Source: Aphidius gifuensis
Lineage: Eukaryota; Arthropoda; Insecta; Hymenoptera; Braconidae
NCBI RefSeq assembly: GCF_014905175.1
Contig: NC_057789.1
Location: 17,394,679 to 17,458,678, forward strand
Direction: 5' to 3'
DNA: 64,000 bases
The notes below the pieces were generated by a model that was given only the letters and a program-made list of their open reading frames with translations, did no database searches and was not told the DNA's origin. How positions within the stretch are numbered: position 1 is the first letter of the stretch; each line of letters begins with the position of its first letter. This document shows, piece by piece, positions 23,724-35,955 of the stretch. A program made the translations under genes and the position numbers.

Positions 23724-25038
23724 ATCACGGCCAAGTTGTGTTCTGGAAAACGCTCGGATAAATGTGTACTTGTGTTTGTGTGAATGTATGATGCTTGTTG
23801 TGACAGCTGTTTATTTAGTTGTAAATTGATGTTATTAATATTGGAATATGCATTTATTTATTCATTTCATTTGTTAAGGTTGCTTCCCAGAGATTGAATT
23901 TTTTTTTTTTTGGCTTATTTTGTAAATGAAATAATTATCTATCTGGTAAATTTTTTTCAATTTTTCCTGACCTGGATCTTTTGAGATAATTAGTCTCAAA
24001 GTTGATAACTTTTATACATGAGGATAGGGAGAAACCTCACATTTTGATTTTTAGCATATTCGTTGTCAATTAAAAAACCTTTCATTTACTACAAAGTTTT
24101 AGTGATTACAAAGATACATACGATAAAAAATTTTGAATTTTTTCTGACGTCGATTTTAAAAAATAAATAACTTTAAAATATTAAAACTTTGCTAGATGCG
24201 CGGCACACTGACATGAACACAAGCATGGTTTTGGCGTACGACGTAAACTCTGTTTGCTAGTGTGTTGCCGCGCACACACATACTACTAAAGAACTTGGAT
24301 TTTTCATCAGTGGCGCCACAAAAATTTCAGGACACGGGAATAAAAATTAGCGTTATTGATATACGGGCCCTTCGTGGCATAAATGAGGGTCTGGATGCAA
24401 GAGAGATGGATAAATGCGGCGCTGTAAATTAGTGAAATTTAGAAAAAATAAAATTTGAAAAATTAAAAAAAAAAAATATCACCTTATTGAGAAAGATAAG
24501 AGGGACATTTTTTTTCAAATAAACGTTTTTCTAAAATTATTATTTAACGGAATAAAAAATAAAAATGAAAAAAATTTACGGGCTAAATTTTCTTTTTTTT
24601 TTTAAATATAACTCATCATAACTTTCTGAAATATTGTTGGATCGTTTTGAAATTTTAAATACATATCGAGTACAGTATAGCGATGCATTCAGTAATGATA
24701 GAAATTTAATTTGCGTTTATTGTTTATTTATAGGAAATTTTTATTGAATACGCAACGAAAACTACGTTTCTTGCACTTTGACGCAAAAAAGTATCGAGGA
24801 AATTTCATGACCGAAATAATTTTAAGTGACAACTTTGTTTATTAGTATGTCATGAAGTTTTCCTGAAAATTTCAGCTTTTTATGTCAATAAATAAAAAAG
24901 ATATTGATTTAACAACAAATTGCGCGCTTTCAATGCCGTTTTTAACAAGCACCCAGACCAAAACGACAGCGCGAACACTCGCATTTGTGATTGAGAAAAC
25001 GGCAGGGAAGGCGCGCAATTGTTGTTAAATCAATCCAG

Positions 25039-25362
25039 CACCCGTATTCACGGGGCAAAATTGTTCTCATTAGGGCTTTTTTTTCCGCTGATGGCGCTTG
25101 ACAAAATTTTTTTTATATAGATTTCATATAGAAAGGCTTCACAAACGCCACCATCGAAAAAAAAACGCCCTAATGAGAACATCCTCTGCAGTCCAATTCA
25201 CAGAGCATTACAATTTAGGGCTTTTTTCCTCCACTGGCAGCGCTTGTAAAGCTTTTGTATGTAAAATCTATATAAAAAAAAATTTACAAGCGCCATCAGC
25301 GGCAAAAAAAGCCCTAAATTGTAAAAAATTTGCCCAGTGAATCGGACTGCTGAATACGGGTG
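25039..25362. mobile_element. Hairpin MITE (TSD CAG) hosting another hairpin MITE
   Basis: CACCCGTATTCACGGGGC end and CGAATACGGGTG-type right end, flanked by CAG (25036-25038, 25363-25365). Interrupted at its right arm by the MITE at 25189-25349. Uninterrupted relatives read CATCCTCTGAATACGGG. Confidence 0.9.
25189..25349. mobile_element. Nested hairpin MITE, CNG-target family (TSD CTG)
   Basis: CAGTCCAATTCACAGAGC end and complement inserted into the arm of the CACCC-subfamily copy, with CTG duplicated (25186-25188, 25350-25352). It shows that the CAGTCC subfamily moved after the CACCC subfamily. Confidence 0.92.
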
Positions 25363-25365
25363 CAG

Positions 25366-25528
25366 CAGTCCAATTCACAGGGCATTATAATTTAGAGCTT
25401 TTTTTCACCACTCACAGCGCTTGTGAAGCTTTTGTATGTAAAATCTATATAAAAAAAATTTTTACAAGCGCCATCAGCGGCAAAAAAAAGCCCTAAATTG
25501 TAAAAAATTTGCCCCGTGAATTGGACCG
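25366..25528. mobile_element. Hairpin MITE adjoining the previous copy
   Basis: CAGTCCAATTCACAGGGC begins directly after the CAG duplicate of the outer MITE. The right end reads GAATTGGACCG with TAG beyond, consistent with an eroded CTG end and CAG duplicate. Confidence 0.8.
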
Positions 25529-25771
25529 TAGCTCCGAGCGCTCAGGTCTCTCTTGCATCCAGACCCTCAAATATTGGTTCGGTGATGCGACTGGGAAGCA
25601 ACCTTAAAATAATCAATTTGTTTAAAACTAATTGGAAATTTTAATTCAATGAAATCATACATAGTTTATTTTCATCTAGATGTTTGTATGCATATGTGTG
25701 ATATATAAAATAAGCGGAGAGTTGCGCGCGACGCATCATTGCCACTCGGATACACTTGGCCTCACGTTCAT

Positions 25772-25960
25772 GTCAAATATCATGAGACCCGGTAGGGTCT
25801 TCCGTTAAAGTTGTTTAAAAACGAGAGACTGCCGGGGATATATGTCAAGTCCATAGTATAGTCAAGTCAAATATCATGAGACCCGGTAGGGTCTTCCGTT
25901 AAAGTTGTTTAAAAACGAGAGACTGCCGGGGATATATGTCAAGTCCATAGTATAGTCAAG
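25772..25960. repeat. Perfect-looking 94-bp direct duplication
   Basis: The unit starting GTCAAATATCATGAGACC and ending CATAGTATAGTCAA occurs twice in tandem (starts 25772 and 25866), with no mismatch noticed. It contains TTAAAGTTGTTTAAAAACG and a GACCCGGTAGGGTC palindrome. Confidence 0.85.
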
Positions 25961-26471
25961 TCCATATCTTTTGATTGAGCAATCGAAAAAAAAAAATAAC
26001 AACAGTTTGATCATATAAAACGAGGTTCCTCTTTCAAATGAGCCTATTATTGGATTTTTCGGTGCATTATTTAAAAAGATATAAATATATGATGAACCGG
26101 CCCCCCGTTTTTTTTGTAAAAAATGAATTTCTGTCGATTTTGTCGATATTTGAAGTTTTTACCAAGTTGGCGCCCTGTATCTGATAAATTCGCCCGAGAA
26201 TATTGGTTGGTCATCCTGCTCTATCTGATTAGCAGTATGTCATATGGCAGCGAAAGTTTAAAAATGACGTAGCGATGCTGCGCGCACCATACCTTGTTTT
26301 TTATCATTTCCTGTGATTTCTAGGGCCTCTCATTATTATTACTAATCAAAATAATAGTTGTATGAAACGACTCATGTTAAAGATTGTAAGTACATTAGTT
26401 AACAAATTAACATTGGCAAGCACAACTGTAGTTGCGTACGCTGGTTATTGCGCAGGATTGTTTTGCCAATA

Positions 26472-26722
26472 GGTGCTTTCTTTTGTGTATTTATTTTTTT
26501 TCACTTTAATGCGCATGATCATGCACATGCGCATATTATGCAAACATGAGAAGAGAACAGTGGCGTCGAACAAATAATTCTTAAAAAATAAGAATTAAAA
26601 TATGGCTAATCCAGCCCTTCATGTCCTACGCTGTTGCAAAGTGACTTTTTGCTGACTGCGCATTCAACTGCGCCTGCGCGAAAATAAATAAGAAAAAAAA
26701 TGAATACACAAAAGAAAGCACC
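26472..26722. mobile_element. GGTGCTTTCTTTTG-TIR element, intact copy (TA target)
   Basis: Same family as 11074-11486 but without the nested MITE. TA lies outside both ends. Interior in opposite orientation to that copy. Confidence 0.78.
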
Positions 26723-26984
26723 TAGTATTTTTGAATCTTTGCTGCGATCTGCGATACTGCAAGGCAGTATTAAACGTATGACATTATCAGACATTATCGT
26801 CAAACTATCCAACGCTGAACACTGCCTCAAAATATTGCGGGAAAACGTTTGGATATTGCTTTATATTTTATTGTTGTGTGTGTGCTACTACGAAGTTGCC
26901 ATATTTTATTAAAGAAAAAAACCAATCAACGAATTTTGAACTCTTCAATTGTCAGTATTTGTAATCATTGTTGAAATAATACAT

Positions 26985-27275
26985 TGTAACGAAATTTATT
27001 ATTTCGTGGGTTCTCGAAATAAATAATTATTAAAAGAGCTTGTTATAGAGTAATGAGTTCTTATTATTTATTTGTTATCGCCTGCATTGTTAATAACTAA
27101 TAGGAGTTAGTTATTAATAATTAAAGGAACATTGTGCTAGGGGCTCTGTGGAGGGCCAAGTCAGTTATACACGACGTCGAGTGGGGCGCCTATTCGATGC
27201 TTATAACGTGACTTGGTACGTAAACCTCTTGGCGATGGCTTCCACTCCTCCGTCGAAGAGACGAACTCACTAAAA
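26985..27275 (+). mobile_element. Possible solo LTR start (TGTAACGAAATTT)
   Basis: TGTAACGAAATTT...TCGTGGGTTCTCGAAAT resembles TGTAACGAGATTTGG...TCTCGCGCTCCCGAAAAT at 41572. TG-start, a palindromic AAATTT/CGAAAT block and moderate GC fit insect Gypsy-type LTR beginnings. No primer-binding site, polyprotein or matching CA end with duplication was found. Confidence 0.3.
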
Positions 27276-27277
27276 TA

Positions 27278-28115
27278 ATAATATTTATTGATGATAGTAA
27301 TATATAGAGCTTTTAGTGCCCCTAATTTATACAAAGTTAAATCTCGATGCGATCTGAAATACTTCCACGAATTCCCAGTCAGTATTTCAGATCATAGTGT
27401 GACAGAAATTATTCACCAATCAACTAGTTATTGAATTTGTAGCTATTGTTGGAATAATATTTATAAAATAATAATATTTATTGATGATAATTATATATAA
27501 AGCTTTTAGTGCCCCTAATTTATACAAAGTTGAATCGCGATGCGATCTGAAATACTTTTACAAATCTCCAGTCGGTATTTCAGATCATAGTGTGACAAAA
27601 ATTATTCACCAATCAACTACTTGATAAATTTCTAGCTATTGTTGGAATAACATTGATAAAATAATTGAGAAATAATAATATTTATTGATGATAGTAATAT
27701 ATAGAACTTTTAGTGACCCTAATTTATACCAAGTTGAATCCCGATGCGATCTGAAATACTTCCACGAATTCCCAGTCAGTATTTTAGATCATAGTGTGAC
27801 AGAAATTATTTACCAATCAACTAGTTATATTAAATTTGTATCTATTGTTGGAATAATATTCATAAAAAAATAATATTCATTGATGATAATCATATATAGA
27901 GCTTCTAGTGCCTCTAATTTATACAAAGTTAAATCTCGATGCGATCTGAAATACTTCTACGAATCCCCAGTCGGTATTTCAGATCATAGTGTGACAAAAA
28001 TTATTCACCAATCAACTACTTGATAAATTTCTAGCTATTGTTGGAATAATATTTATAAAATAATAATAATATTTATTGACAATAATAATATATAGAGCTT
28101 CTAGTGCCTGTACTG
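27278..28115. repeat. Tandem satellite, about 195-bp unit, 4 full copies plus a diverged one
   Basis: Each unit carries AATAATATTTATTGATGAT, AGAGCTTTTAGTGCCCC, GATGCGATCTGAAATACTT, CAGTATTTCAGATCATAGTG and ATTATTCACCAATCAACTA. Unit starts are near 27282, 27466, 27675, 27870 and 28065; the last decays after 28110. GATCTGAAATACT and AGTATTTCAGATC form an inverted pair within each unit. Confidence 0.85.
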
Positions 28116-29394
28116 TTTACCAATTTTTTACTCGCCACGATCTGAAATACTTCTGAGAGATATCCATGGCATTATTTTAGACCGCAGCAAGAAAATAATT
28201 GGTGTATATACCTAAAAACCTAGCTTCAGACAGTATTTTCGATCGCAGTAAAGTGACTATTGATAGATGGCGTAAGACAAAAGATGCCTTCGTAATGGTA
28301 AATTAACGGCCTTGCCACTAAAGTCGGTATCAGTCTGAACTATATAAATTTCTAATAGATTTTTTATTTTTTTAATTCACTTATATTTTTAAAATTATTT
28401 TTTTATTTTTTTTTTTTTTTTTAGTAATACAATCATTGATGAATGGATTGATTATTTTTACGTTTAAGCTGAATGTTTAAACAAAAGAAGTTAAATAATA
28501 TACAAAATCAAAAATATAATTTTTGTAAAAAACAAACTCGTCAAAGTTGTTCTTTACGTTAGCTTAGAACTACTGTATATACTAAATTTTTATTCAAATT
28601 AACAAAAAAAAAATAAAAAATTCAAACAAACGATGATAAATAATTTAGGAGAATTAAAGCTGCCTGTGTTTGAAAAATAAAATCGAAATAAAAAAAGATC
28701 ACGTTTTATCCTTATTACACAAACAAACTTCAACGCCGCGGTTTTCTTCACAATTCCAAGATTAGGTTTTTCAGACGAAAACTTTCCAGCAAAGATGAAA
28801 TTTGATGATCAACAATCTCACTATTTTGCATATATCTTGTTATTGGATTAACTTTTCAGCTTGTCTTTAGATAAGCTTGATATTAGATTTTTTGGTATTT
28901 GCAGGGTATTTCATATAAATTTTTTTGGGAACGTAAATTATATTTCTGTTTTTCTGTATTTTTTTGATAACTCCGCCTTCCTTTATAGTTATCACAACAC
29001 TAGTACAGCTGTAATTGAGTTGTTGATGAATAACAATCAATAAATCAATCAATGCAAACGACAACTATTCTTGTTTACCTGGGATAGATAGGCATAAAGA
29101 AAAGATTTTTCAATTTTGAAGTGAAACTTCTTTAGAATGGGCAGTAAAAAAAAAAAAACAAAAGATGGATGCAAAGAAAGTAACGGTATGAAGGTAAGTA
29201 ATTTTAAATTATTTTTTATCTTGTTTTATTTATTTATTCCCTTGACAACGATACAAATAAATTTGTTTAAAATTTGTTTAAAAATTTTAGTTTCATGAAA
29301 GATTCAAGAGACAAAGGTGAATATTAAGGTTAAAACTTTTATTATATACAATGTATAATTTATTATGTTATTTTTTAACAAATAACTCAAAAAT

Positions 29395-29980
29395 GTCTCA
29401 AAAAGTGTCTCAAAAAACTCTATTGCCCGCTTTGCAAAATTCCTTTCCAGTTATAATAGTTTTTGAGAAAAAAAGAAAAAAACTATAAAATTAAAAAAAA
29501 AAAATTCTGATATTTAATTTTTTTTCTCGAAAACCGATATTGAGAGAGAAAAAAACCCCTAATGCCGTCACTAGATTTTTTTTAAGGCACATAATTTGAG
29601 CCTAATACGAACTCCCTATCTTGATTATAACAAAAGTTATGGCTCGCCGAAAAAAAACTTAAAAACGGCGCAATGAATAACTCAACGCGAAATCAAAAGA
29701 GAGACTTCGTATAAGGCTTATATTATGCGTCTCAAAAAACTCTATCGCCCGCATAATGGGTTTTTTCCCCTATCTATAATAGTTTTTGAGAAAAAAAAAA
29801 AACCTTCAAAATTTGACAAAAAATTCGGATATTTAATTTTTTTGCTCGAAAACTCTTATTGAGAGAAAAAAAAAACCGTAATGCCGTCACTAGATTTTTT
29901 TAGGCGCATAATTTGAGCCTAATACGAACTCCCTATCTTGATTATAACAAAAGTTATGGCTCGCCGAAAAAAAAATAAAA
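29395..29980. repeat. Duplicated block of about 300 bp
   Basis: CTCTATTGCCCGC...ATAATAGTTTTTGAGAA...TAATGCCGTCACTAGAT...CTCCCTATCTTGATTATAAC...GTTATGGCTCGCCG occurs twice (29410-29665, 29740-29965) with small differences; it contains no gene. Confidence 0.8.
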
Positions 29981-30302
29981 AAAACGGACCAAACATGTCA
30001 TCATAGAGTTGAAATAAAATGTTTATAAGGCTCCAAAAAAGCTTTGAAAAACTCTATTGCCTTTCTTTTAAATATGAATAATGTTTTCGTTAATTCACGG
30101 TTAAAATATGTCTAAGCAATAAAAATAACAATGGCCCTAGCCGGAGTATTGAAAATTTTTAATTTTCAACGGGTAACGCTGGCCACATGTCCCAACAAAT
30201 GTTACCAGGTCTTTTTTTTTTTGAAGAGATAGCTACTAAATTAAAACCAAATTTATTTTCATTATAATTTGTATTAATTTTATTTATATTTTTCAGGCTG
30301 TA

Positions 30303-30466
30303 ACATGTGAGATTACGAGGTTGAAATTGACTCAATATTCAATAATACTGAAAGCTTAAGTCATCTGAAGTTGATGTATCGGGAAAATATTAAAAGATAT
30401 CATCCCGACAAAAATCCTGAAGATAAAAGCAACTGAAAAAACTCAGTATTTTATGAATATATATAC
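30303..30466 (+). pseudogene. J-domain (DnaJ-family) remnant
   Basis: From 30311 the frame reads DYEVEIDSIFNN then SHLKLMYRENIKRYHPDKNP, with the invariant HPD at 30401-30409, so this is helix II, the HPD loop and the start of helix III of a J-domain. The frame stops at 30434. Shifting by one base after an A run (AAAA at 30425-30428) restores KATEKTQYFMNIY, as expected for helix III, so a single-base frameshift is likely. Upstream, the ATG exon at 29137 could be spliced to it using donor GTATGA and a poor acceptor. Only the N-terminal half of a J-domain is present. The family within the J-proteins cannot be named. Confidence 0.6.
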
Positions 30467-30919
30467 ATAGAATAAAAAGTATACATAAAATAGTAATAGA
30501 AGTGTTCGGCTGACTAGTTGTTCAATAAATAAATATTTATATAAAATTATATTCTGTGTTAAGTTTTTTAATTAGAATTTCATTTACATAGAACCTTTAT
30601 ATTATAACTAATTAATAAATTTAAAAATTTCTATCATAATTGTTAATGACTGAATGAACATAATAGTTCACTCGGAATGAGAGCGAATAAGACAACTAGT
30701 CAAAAATATATTAATGCAACGAGAGATCTTCCAATTACTATTTATTAGAATTATTAAAGGAGTTTCACTTCCCTGTGCGTACAATAACACACATCTTTTT
30801 TTTCATTTTCAATTTAAAATAGGCTATTTTGGAGTTACATCACATATTTGAGTCCTCTTAAAGAAAAAATTTGTCAGCTGTACCTGATTAATAATCAAAA
30901 AAAATTTTAGTCAAATACG

Positions 30920-31274
30920 CCCTGGTAGAAATATTTCTCCGACTTTTTTCCAACTTTTCTCCGCCATTTCTCTATCTCTTCACGAAAACGACCCATAGTT
31001 GGAGAAATGGCGGACAAATTTCTCCAACCTTTTTCCAGCCAAAAATTTACTCCATTTTTTTCCGACTTTTCTCCAACTTTTTTCCGCCATTTCTTCAACC
31101 TGAAATTTATTCCGACTTTTCTCCAACTTTTTTCCGCCATTTCTTCAACCAAAAATTTACTCAAACTTTTTTTCAACTTTTCTCCAACCATGGGTCATTT
31201 TCGTAAAAAGGTGGAGAAAGTTGGAAAAAAGGCGGAGAAAGTTGGAAAAAGTTGGAGAAATATTTCTACCAGGG
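30920..31274. mobile_element. Satellite-filled element with CCCTGGTAGAAATAT termini
   Basis: CCCTGGTAGAAATATTTC and its complement bound 355 bp; CG (or ACG/CGT) lies outside both ends. The interior is short tandem and inverted copies of CCAACTTTTTTCCGCC/GGAGAAATGG. It belongs by its ends and architecture with 14774-16276 and 56022-57347. The two open frames here (SP/FF- and W/K-rich) are repeat translations. Confidence 0.8.
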
Positions 31275-31701
31275 CGTGCATACGAAATCTGTTTCCTAAT
31301 AATTTGACGTTTCTATTAAAAAATTATTTATTCGCATGTGATACAATATCGAGTCTTAGATGAAAGTATTGTCGATTATTTTGAATGGACATATCATGAA
31401 ATTATATTAAGTCTTAGCTGTCTGTCAACCTGATCTTGGAATTGTGAAGAAAACCGCCGCGTTAAAGTTTGTTTGTGTAATAAGGATAAAACGTGATCTT
31501 TTTTTATTTTGATTTTATTTTTCAAACACAGGCAGCTTTAATTCTCCTAAATTATTTATCATCGTTTGTTTGAATTTTTTATTTTTTTTTGTTAATTTGA
31601 ATAAAAATTTAGTATACACAGTAGTACTAAGCTAACGTAAAGAACAACTTTAACGAGTTTGTTTTTTACAAAAATTATATTTTTGAATTTGTATATTATT
31701 A

Positions 31702-32535
31702 AGAAATTTTGCAAACTTTAATTAACAATATCTCTGATTCGGAAAGGTTCAAGCGTTTAATTTTTTTTTCAAAAATTTCTAAATTATATCAATTTTGACA
31801 TATTAATTTTTTATCACATTTGTAAGAACCGTTTTTTTGTTAGATCTAAAAATATAAAAAAATAAAAAAAAAATCCTATACCTGCAATGTTAAACTACGT
31901 AAAAAGTTCACCTGTTTAGACTCAATTATCTCTAAAACTAGATTGTTCATAATTACAAAATTAAGATCATTAGATGCAGAGGAATTTCAAGATTTATATG
32001 TCCAAAAATTAGGAACTTTGTAAGAAAACTAATCGATGGAGGTACTCCTTTAATAGATTCACTTTTTATTTTTATTATAATTCAGTGGGTTGTATAAGGA
32101 CGATAAATGAAAAGTCTTGCCTAGATTTTTTAAAAATTATTTTCTGTTATATCTTCTAAAAATTGGTTATACATGTTATCAATAGTAGAGAATAATCTTT
32201 TATTGATTAGAGTAATCATATCAATGGATATATATATATATATGACTGATTTGATACAAATCAAAAATTATTTTTCATGTTATTCTCGAGTTATTGAGGA
32301 CATGTTTTTTCTGTGAACTCTAGTTGTTCCGGTACAAAACCGTTTTGCTGAGAGATTCTTATAGTCTTTCAAATTTTACATTGTAGTCAACTTCTATAAA
32401 TTCAGAAGCTGATTATAGGCCACATCTTGAACGTCACGTTATACGCACAATAATATACTTGTTGCGCATGAGAACTGGACAAATTCACATTTGGCTTTGT
32501 TAAATCTCATGTCACTAGTAATCTCGGTTATATTT
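31702..32535. other. AT-rich spacer, nothing recognised
   Basis: No gene, array or transposon end identified between the long inverted repeat and the next MITE. Confidence 0.4.
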
Positions 32536-32670
32536 CTGGAGTCCGTTCCAAAACCTCCGTTCGGTTCGGCATATCAAGATGGCGGCGATTCTACCCAGCA
32601 ATTAAGATAGGTACAAAAGTCCGCCATCTTAATATACCGAACTGAACGGAGGTTTTGGAACGTATCCCAG
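32536..32670. mobile_element. Palindromic MITE, CTGGAGTCCGTTCC ends
   Basis: CTGGAGTCCGTTCCAAAACC pairs with the inverted right end (GGTTTTGGAACG...CCCAG). Arms continue as CTCCGTTCGGTTCGG. About 135 bp, non-coding. Confidence 0.75.
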
Positions 32671-32934
32671 GTAGGGAAACTGATGTCGTGTTGTCATTCG
32701 TTGAATCATTCGTCATCCAAATCTTCGCTTCCATCACTTTCGTCCAAATCAGACATTGGAAATCTCAAAACTGCTGCAACCCCTGAGAGTGAATCCAATT
32801 CTAAATACAAATGAATAAATTAAACTCATTATTTATTATGTTATGCCCATATTTTATGAGAAAAGAATGAACGGTGGGACATGATGAGATGTCTGTTGAT
32901 GCAGACTAAACACTCAGAAATCAGAATATATACA

Positions 32935-33062
32935 GGAGTCCGTTCAGAAACTCTCATTTTTTCGGATCTTTAAGATAGTGGACATCAGTGCTCATTTAAA
33001 TTGCTAGGCTGAATCGCCGTCATCTGAAGATCCGAAAAAATGAGAGTTACTGAACGGACTCC
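32935..33062. mobile_element. Palindromic MITE, GGAGTCCGTTCAG ends
   Basis: GGAGTCCGTTCAGAAACTC and its complement, arms including CATTTTTTCGGATCTT. Related to 19207-19760 and, at the tips, to 32536-32670. Confidence 0.8.
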
Positions 33063-35835
33063 AGGATACCTAACAAGGATGCGAGAATGACCGTCAACAT
33101 TTTTTTTATCACGTCATTTTCCCGTCACACTTTTTTTTTATTTCTTATTCATATAACATATTTAATTTTTTAATATCACATACATTATTGAATAATTAGA
33201 GAGAAATATTGAATGATTTCAAAAACCATTGATATCTGTTATAAGTATTATAAGATCAATGTAAACTAGCTATAATGGAAAAATATGCTTCGTCAACAAT
33301 CATATACTACAATATAACTCAATTATCCGAAAATAATCAGTACTTTATGCGCATAAAAGTGAAAAAAAAATAAACCACCGAAGGAAATCACCTTTAATCA
33401 CTTTTTTAAGTTGGTATTTAAATTTCTTTGGCCGTTACATGTAGACGGTAGGACGTGGCCAAAAAAAATAGACAGAACCTAAATGGTCAAATATTTGTTC
33501 AGTGGTAGTCCCGGGACCCAGAACACGTTGCACCTACTCCCTACTGTTTTGATTGGTAACCGTCCACAAGTAAGCCAGGTGAAAATCCGATAATTTAGAC
33601 AGCTCATAATTACTTAATTTTTTGTTTAATACTTTTAATTTTATTATATTAATTTAATTTTAAAATCCCTACTAAATTAATTGGTAACCGTCGGAGATAT
33701 TAATTTTTGAAAATTGAAAAAAATACAAATTATAAGATACGTTAAAAATAGTAGGCGAGCTAGGTTATTTTTTTTAAATGTATTTGAAGGGAGTTCGAAC
33801 AACACTCGATTATCTTTAACTTTTTATTAAATTTTTAGAGTAGGTTTATGAAATAGTTATCCATCTTATGCCAAAATTTCAGAAGTCTATACCTGCTAGT
33901 AAAATAGTTATTAATGTTTAAAGTCAACAACTTTTAACGTGTACGCTAACGTAAAAAACAAAAAATGTTAAGAAAAAAACAACATATCTCGAATTTTCAC
34001 GGTGTTCTTGTCTTCACACCTAAATAAAAAAGCTATCTGTATAAAACTTTGAAATCTTAGAATAATTATAGAGAAAAAAAAAAATTCAAGTTACCTGCTA
34101 GAAAGTTAAACAATCAATGTTTGAAAAAAAAAAAAAAGTCAAAGAGTGAAGAATTGGAGGTAACAAAATATGTTTGTGTGCATATTGATACACACAACTG
34201 TACATGCATTGGTGGAAAACAGGACCGTCTACGCAACAAAAAGTGAAGGGTGTCGCATAAAATTTTATAAATTTTTACAATAGCATTGAGGTGCCCACTA
34301 GGCCACACTTCTTGTTTGTAGTTTTTTCGTTCAAACTCCCTTGATTTTAAATAAAATTTTATCAACAAATAAGACTTTGTACTCAAAAATCATTCGAAAA
34401 TATTTATTTACCCGCCTTATGGCAACTATTTTTTTTACTAATACAAGACCGATTACGCGCCTTCGGCGCGTGTTTGTATATGTTTTTTTTTTTTTTTTTT
34501 TTGTATAAATAATATTTTTTCGTATTATTTATCTGAAGTATATCATGAAGTTGGGTGTTTACACTGAAGTTTTTTTATGTAATTTCATGTAACACAACAC
34601 ATATCTCGAGTATAAGATTGATCAAAAGTTTCAACATTTTGAAACACACTTTCTTTATTATTTAATGATTGTATAATTTTTATTATCACATAATTGACAG
34701 TACAGAAACTGGTAAATAAAATTTTAATTGTAACTAATGACAAATTGTGATGCTTATTTTTTTTGATTAAAGAAGAAGCAATTATATAAATTATACAAAA
34801 GATTAGGTTCAAAAAAATTATTTATTATTATATTTTCCAAAAAATAATTTGAACAATCTTAAAGAAAACATAATGGTAGACTAACATTGGCAGACTTTAT
34901 CATTTGAATGTTAATTTTTTTATTCAATCCAAAGAATAATAATTTTTATTTCAAATTTTTTTTTATATCAATACATATAGAATTATAATTTTTTTGAATG
35001 ATCAAACCTCCGGCGCATAGTTGTATATATATTATTGTGTATATGTTTATTAATCCTATTTTCTTCATCATAATTATATTTTTTATTAATCACGTGAAGT
35101 ACTTTTCTTATCCGTCTCTCCATGAATTACTATATTTATTTAAAATTAATTATCAATCTTATAATTATCGTAATGAATAAGAATATCATTTGATCTAATT
35201 ATAAACAGTTATTAAATCTTTTAGTTGTGTCGTTGTTCAATCAAAGTATATTTAAGTCATATTGCAGCTTTTTATAAAGTCAATTGTATTATTATTTTTG
35301 ATGAAAAAACATAATTAGCAATCGTACGTACCACACTCTAACTTTTTCTACTTGTTTACTTATTTATATAAATATTTATACTTTATACAATATTTAAATC
35401 TATATATATTATTTTAATTAAGTAATAATATTAATAAATATGATGAGGTTTTTGATAAACGTATAGTAACCATAACGTAGTAACCACCCTAACTTTTTTT
35501 TATCAAATATGAATTTAGTAATATATATTAGTTGTATTCATAAATATGAATAAATATAACAATACTTTTTTTATTCAATTCGAATATATAGAGCTTAATG
35601 AAAAGCTGTAATATGACTTTTGATAACTCAAATAAATTAATTGCCGAAAATGAACAATCATAGCAACCGTATAACAACCCGTAGCAACGTATTAGTATGA
35701 GAGAGAAAATAATAAAATATTAGTTATAAACAAATGCTAAAAAATTTCGACCAATCACATCACGAATAAAAAGCGGTCAAGTGTCCTTTTTATAATAGGA
35801 TATCATTGATGACAGATAAATATTGTAACTACCGA
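33063..35835. other. AT-rich intergenic sequence, nothing assigned
   Basis: No credible gene. Features noted: a CGCGCCTTCGGCGCG hairpin at about 34455 and a GGTAGTCCCGGGACCCAG palindrome near 33506. The open frames at 34114-34386, 34585-34812 and 34998-35180 are low-complexity. Confidence 0.4.
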
Positions 35836-35955
35836 AGGGGAAGTCACTTGTATAATCTGGTGTACATCGGGAGAAAAATCTTTAGTAATCTCTTGTATAC
35901 ATTATAATCGTACAGAAATGATTATGGAAAAATCGTGTAATCTATGTAATCTAGG
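35836..35955. mobile_element. Truncated copy of the GTAATCT-rich element
   Basis: ACCGAAGGGGAAGTCACT, CTGGTGTACATCGGGAG and AAATGATTATGGAAAAATCG match the left end of 8039-8701 in order; the copy breaks off near 35955. Confidence 0.8.

Larger units (their letters stand above)
23878..25603. mobile_element. TTAA-target element with GGTTGCTTCCCAG termini
   Basis: GGTTGCTTCCCAG and its complement lie exactly inside TTAA repeats (23874-23877, 25604-25607). Relatives are at 48823-49384 and 49612-51473. It contains a nested cluster of three hairpin MITEs (25039-25528). No transposase seen; Kolobok-like by TTAA plus GG ends (inference). Confidence 0.75.
29118..30771 (+). mobile_element. Inner element with GAAGTGAAACT termini carrying a J-domain gene fragment
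   Basis: GAAGTGAAACTTCTTTAG at 29118 is matched by the inverted GGAGTTTCACTTC at 30759-30771. No target duplication could be confirmed. Between them are a short ATG exon at 29137 (MGSKKKKTKDGCKESN), a duplicated block (29400-29665 and 29740-29975) and the J-domain remnant. Confidence 0.5.
28495..31701. mobile_element. Composite element bounded by inverted repeats of about 280 bp
   Basis: The left arm 28495-28773 (AATAATATACAAAATC ... GACACAAACAAAC-like ... CTTCACAATTCCAAG) is repeated in inverted orientation at 31427-31701, with only scattered mismatches. Shared blocks include GGAGAATTAAAGCTGCCTG, GATCACGTTTTATCCTTATT and TTCTTTACGTTAGCTTAG. A second inverted-repeat element (29118-30771) and a satellite-filled one (30920-31274) lie between the arms. 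Confidence 0.75.

Noticed and set aside
26606..26912. Overlapping open frames on both strands
   Set aside because: They start inside the GGTGCTTTCTTTTG element and show no domain.
30907..31363. Open frames of 94 and 118 residues rich in Trp/Lys or Phe/Ser
   Set aside because: They overlap on opposite strands within a 355-bp palindromic, tandem-repeat element.
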